The notes beneath the pieces were generated by a model, which was not told the origin of the DNA, searched no databases, and was given only the letters and a program-made list of their open reading frames with translations. The position numbers and the translations under genes were made by a program. Source: Comamonas sp. lk (GTDB lineage Bacteria; Pseudomonadota; Gammaproteobacteria; Burkholderiales; Burkholderiaceae_C). From it: a stretch of 7,497 nucleotides of DNA. Positions 5,751 through 7,497 of this stretch are shown here, piece after piece. How positions within the stretch are numbered: position 1 is the stretch's first letter; every line of letters starts with the position of its first letter. The DNA lies in the NCBI GenBank assembly GCA_945875225.1, contig CAMCJY010000087.1:1-7497 (forward strand). Direction: 5' to 3'.

Positions 5751-6602
5751 ATGCACGCTACCGAGTCTTTATCTGCAGCTGTCAGCAGCCAGCGCCTGGG
5801 CGCTATCACGCTGATCACTTTGTCCCGCACCGATGTGCGTAATGCTGTGGACGCCGACACCGCGCGCGCGCTGTACGCTGCATTTATTGCCTTCGAAGAA
5901 GACACTGATGCCAGGGTCGCCGTGTTCCACGGCGCCCATGGACATTTTTGCGCGGGCTGGGACCTCAAAGCTGGCGCGCGCATGGCGCGCGACGAAGGCG
6001 GTCCGGGCGTTTTGACCCATCTGGATTTCGAGCCACTCTCCAGCACGCAGTTGGAAGCCGCACCCGCCAGCGCGCCCTTAGGCCCCATGGGCCCCTCGCG
6101 CCTGCTCTTGTCCAAACCGGTGATCGCGGCCATCAGCGGCGCAGCCGTCGCCGGTGGCATGGAACTGGCGTTGTGGTGCGATATGCGGGTGATGGAAGAA
6201 GACGCTTATTTCGGCGTGTTTTGCCGCCGCTTTGGCGTGCCATTGATCGATGGTGGCACAGTGCGCCTACCGCGCCTCATTGGCATGGGTCATGCCATGG
6301 ACTTGATTCTTACCGGGCGCAAAGTGGAGGCCGCCGAAGCGCTGGCCATGGGCTTGGCCAACCGCGTCGTACCCACCGGCGGCGCGCTGGATGCGGCACT
6401 GGCGCTGGCCGAGCAATTAGCTGAGTTCCCGCAAGCCACTATGAACGCAGACCGCATGAGCGCTTACCAACAATGGGACTTGCCCTTGCACCATGCCTTG
6501 CACCAGGAGTGGCTGCGCGGCAAAGCCTGTATTGGCGAGGGTTTGCAGGGCGCTGGCCGCTTTGCAGATGGGCAGGGCCGCCACGGTAGTTTCGGCGGCT
6601 AG
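5751..6602 (+). CDS. Crotonase-superfamily (enoyl-CoA hydratase-like) protein
   Basis: A 283-residue cytoplasmic protein of the crotonase fold, which binds acyl-CoA thioesters and stabilises an enolate in an oxyanion hole. The oxyanion-hole segments HGHFCAGWDLK (63-73) and ISGAAVAGGMELALWCDMR (128-146) are intact. E138 in GGMEL corresponds to the first catalytic Glu (Glu144) of mitochondrial enoyl-CoA hydratase. The second catalytic Glu (Glu164) column holds C158 in FGVFCRRFG, and D167 lies in the following VPLIDGGTVRLPRLIG. The chemistry may therefore not be simple hydration; some crotonase subfamilies with this RRFGVPLIDGGT stretch are annotated only as hydratase-like. The ATG at 5751 follows AAGGA (5741-5745) with good spacing. 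The C-terminal end (Gly-rich, after about 262) is loosely conserved. It converges on the dienelactone hydrolase gene. The exact substrate cannot be assigned. Confidence 0.9.
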   Translation: MHATESLSAAVSSQRLGAITLITLSRTDVRNAVDADTARALYAAFIAFEEDTDARVAVFHGAHGHFCAGWDLKAGARMARDEGGPGVLTHLDFEPLSSTQLEAAPASAPLGPMGPSRLLLSKPVIAAISGAAVAGGMELALWCDMRVMEEDAYFGVFCRRFGVPLIDGGTVRLPRLIGMGHAMDLILTGRKVEAAEALAMGLANRVVPTGGALDAALALAEQLAEFPQATMNADRMSAYQQWDLPLHHALHQEWLRGKACIGEGLQGAGRFADGQGRHGSFGG

Positions 6603-6636
6603 GCCGAGAGAGCAGGCAGCACTATCGGGCCATCTT

Positions 6637-6653
6637 TAAAAGCGTTTCCCGCT
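6637..6653 (-). terminator. Possible short terminator after the dienelactone hydrolase gene
   Basis: On the minus strand AGCG (6653-6650) and CGCT (6644-6641) form a 4-bp stem with a 5-base loop followed by TTTTAA. It lies 23 bases past the stop codon of the dienelactone hydrolase gene. The stem is short, so this is a weak call. Confidence 0.25.
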
Positions 6654-6675
6654 GCCGCAGTAGCACCCCAGAGCC

Positions 6676-7368
6676 TCAACCCAAGGTGCGGCCAAAGAAA
6701 TGCAACGTCCGGTCCCAGGCCTGTTGGGCCCACACCGGGTCGTATTGGGTAGCGGGAATGCGCGCCGGGCCGACAGCGGTTTCGTTGGCAAACGCGTGGT
6801 GCGCCAGGTAGCGGTGGAATTCAAAATCTACTTTGGCTGCTTTTAATTTTTCTTCCAATGCATCGACAGTGGCGATTTTGAAAAATTCATCTTGTGTGGC
6901 CCAATGGCCCATGAGAGGTGCGCGGATTTTGCTGGCGTCGATGTAGTCCAGCGGCGGGCAGCCGTACCACGTTACGCCGGCGTCGATTTCCGGCGATTGG
7001 GTGAGCGACAGCAAGGTCAGCGCACCGCCCATGCAAAAGCCGGTAACGCCGACTTTGGGGCTGCGGCCTTTGAGGAACTGCACCGCGCCGCGAATGTCTT
7101 GCGATGCGGCATCGCCAAAGTCCAGTGCGCTCATCAGGTGGTGTGCTTCTTGCGATTCGACCGTCGATTTGCCCCGGTACAAGTCGGGTACCATTGCCTG
7201 AAAGCCGGCGATGGCCAGGCGGTCGGCAACGCCGCGAATCTGGTCATTGAGCCCCCACCATTCCTGAATGACCACAATGGCCGGGGCCTTGCTTTTGCCC
7301 GCAGGCTCGGCCAGGTAGCCGTGTAATTCTTTGCCGTCGGGGCGCTGAAAACTGACGCTATTTCCCAT
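6676..7368 (-). CDS. Dienelactone hydrolase family protein
   Basis: A 230-residue cytoplasmic alpha/beta hydrolase of the dienelactone hydrolase family. The classical enzyme, carboxymethylenebutenolidase, opens dienelactone in chlorocatechol degradation, but many chromosomal members have other, unknown ester or lactone substrates. The catalytic triad is present and in order: C112 in the nucleophile elbow G-F-C-M-G-G (110-115), D160 in HWATQDEFF, and H191 in HHAFAN. E36 in VIQEWWGL is the Glu that modulates the Cys nucleophile in this family. Length matches the family and there is no signal peptide. The ATG at 7368 has a perfect AGGAGG six bases upstream, implying efficient translation. The gene is convergent with the crotonase gene, so the two are not co-transcribed, and no other chloroaromatic genes are seen here, which argues for a general hydrolase role. 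Confidence 0.93.
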   Translation of the reverse strand: MGNSVSFQRPDGKELHGYLAEPAGKSKAPAIVVIQEWWGLNDQIRGVADRLAIAGFQAMVPDLYRGKSTVESQEAHHLMSALDFGDAASQDIRGAVQFLKGRSPKVGVTGFCMGGALTLLSLTQSPEIDAGVTWYGCPPLDYIDASKIRAPLMGHWATQDEFFKIATVDALEEKLKAAKVDFEFHRYLAHHAFANETAVGPARIPATQYDPVWAQQAWDRTLHFFGRTLG

Positions 7369-7432
7369 GGGGGGCCTCCTATTGAAGTGCTGGCATCTTA
7401 GCGGCCCCTAGCAGCAACCGAGTAAAAACCAC

Positions 7433-7464
7433 TTGCAAAAACTGCTACAAAGCTCCTGTATATT
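7433..7464 (+). promoter_or_regulatory. Candidate promoter reading out of the window
   Basis: TTGCAA (7433-7438) is followed after 18 bases by TGTATA (7457-7462), or after 20 bases by TATATT (7459-7464). The first pairing gives acceptable sigma-70 spacing. It would drive a gene beginning beyond position 7497. No coding start is seen in the remaining bases. Confidence 0.3.
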
Positions 7465-7497
7465 CGGTCGCACGCAAGAGCCCAGAATGCACGCCAA

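Noticed and set aside
5948..6424. 158-codon plus-strand frame inside the crotonase gene
   Set aside because: Out-of-frame reading of a well-supported crotonase; Arg-rich and low in protein-like character.

Overview
The window looks like a piece of a betaproteobacterial chromosome, most likely Burkholderiales/Comamonadaceae (Rhodoferax- or Polaromonas-like). This is inferred from the fairly high GC content, codon choice, frequent GTG starts and the gene families present; no rRNA or marker gene confirms it. Seven well-supported protein genes plus one toxin gene fill most of the sequence. No tRNA, rRNA, CRISPR array, transposase or phage gene was seen.

Layout. Positions 1-186 hold non-coding sequence with an inverted repeat and a near-ideal operator palindrome. 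Positions 187-854 (+) encode a FitAB/VapBC-type toxin-antitoxin pair with a 4-base ATGA overlap. Positions 855-1197 are a gene-poor stretch with five copies of a 9-base element (four direct, one inverted). Positions 1198-4263 (-) carry a membrane-anchored Cys-type sulfatase followed, 135 bases downstream, by a monocarboxylate/OFA-like MFS transporter. Diverging from the sulfatase is a small DUF1330 protein gene (4419-4841, +). An exported HEAT/TPR protein gene (4918-5607, -) diverges from a crotonase-family gene (5751-6602, +). The crotonase gene converges on a dienelactone-hydrolase-family gene (6676-7368, -). The last 129 bases are upstream sequence with a possible promoter reading out of the window.

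How the genes may work together. The toxin-antitoxin pair is a self-contained, probably autoregulated module. The sulfatase and MFS gene could form a scavenging unit: periplasmic desulfation of an organic sulfate ester, then uptake of an organic acid product. DUF1330, crotonase and dienelactone hydrolase are all small-molecule catabolism or CoA/ester-chemistry families, but they sit in separate transcription units and no shared pathway can be shown from sequence.

The observation most worth checking is that the PIN-domain toxin has Tyr where the third catalytic Asp of FitB (D104) should be, so the toxin may be inactive or altered. Other points are a possible leaderless GTG-start MFS gene, two intergenic three-armed repeat clusters that could form mutually exclusive hairpins, and a crotonase lacking the Glu164-equivalent. 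I did not find convincing evidence of an entirely new system.
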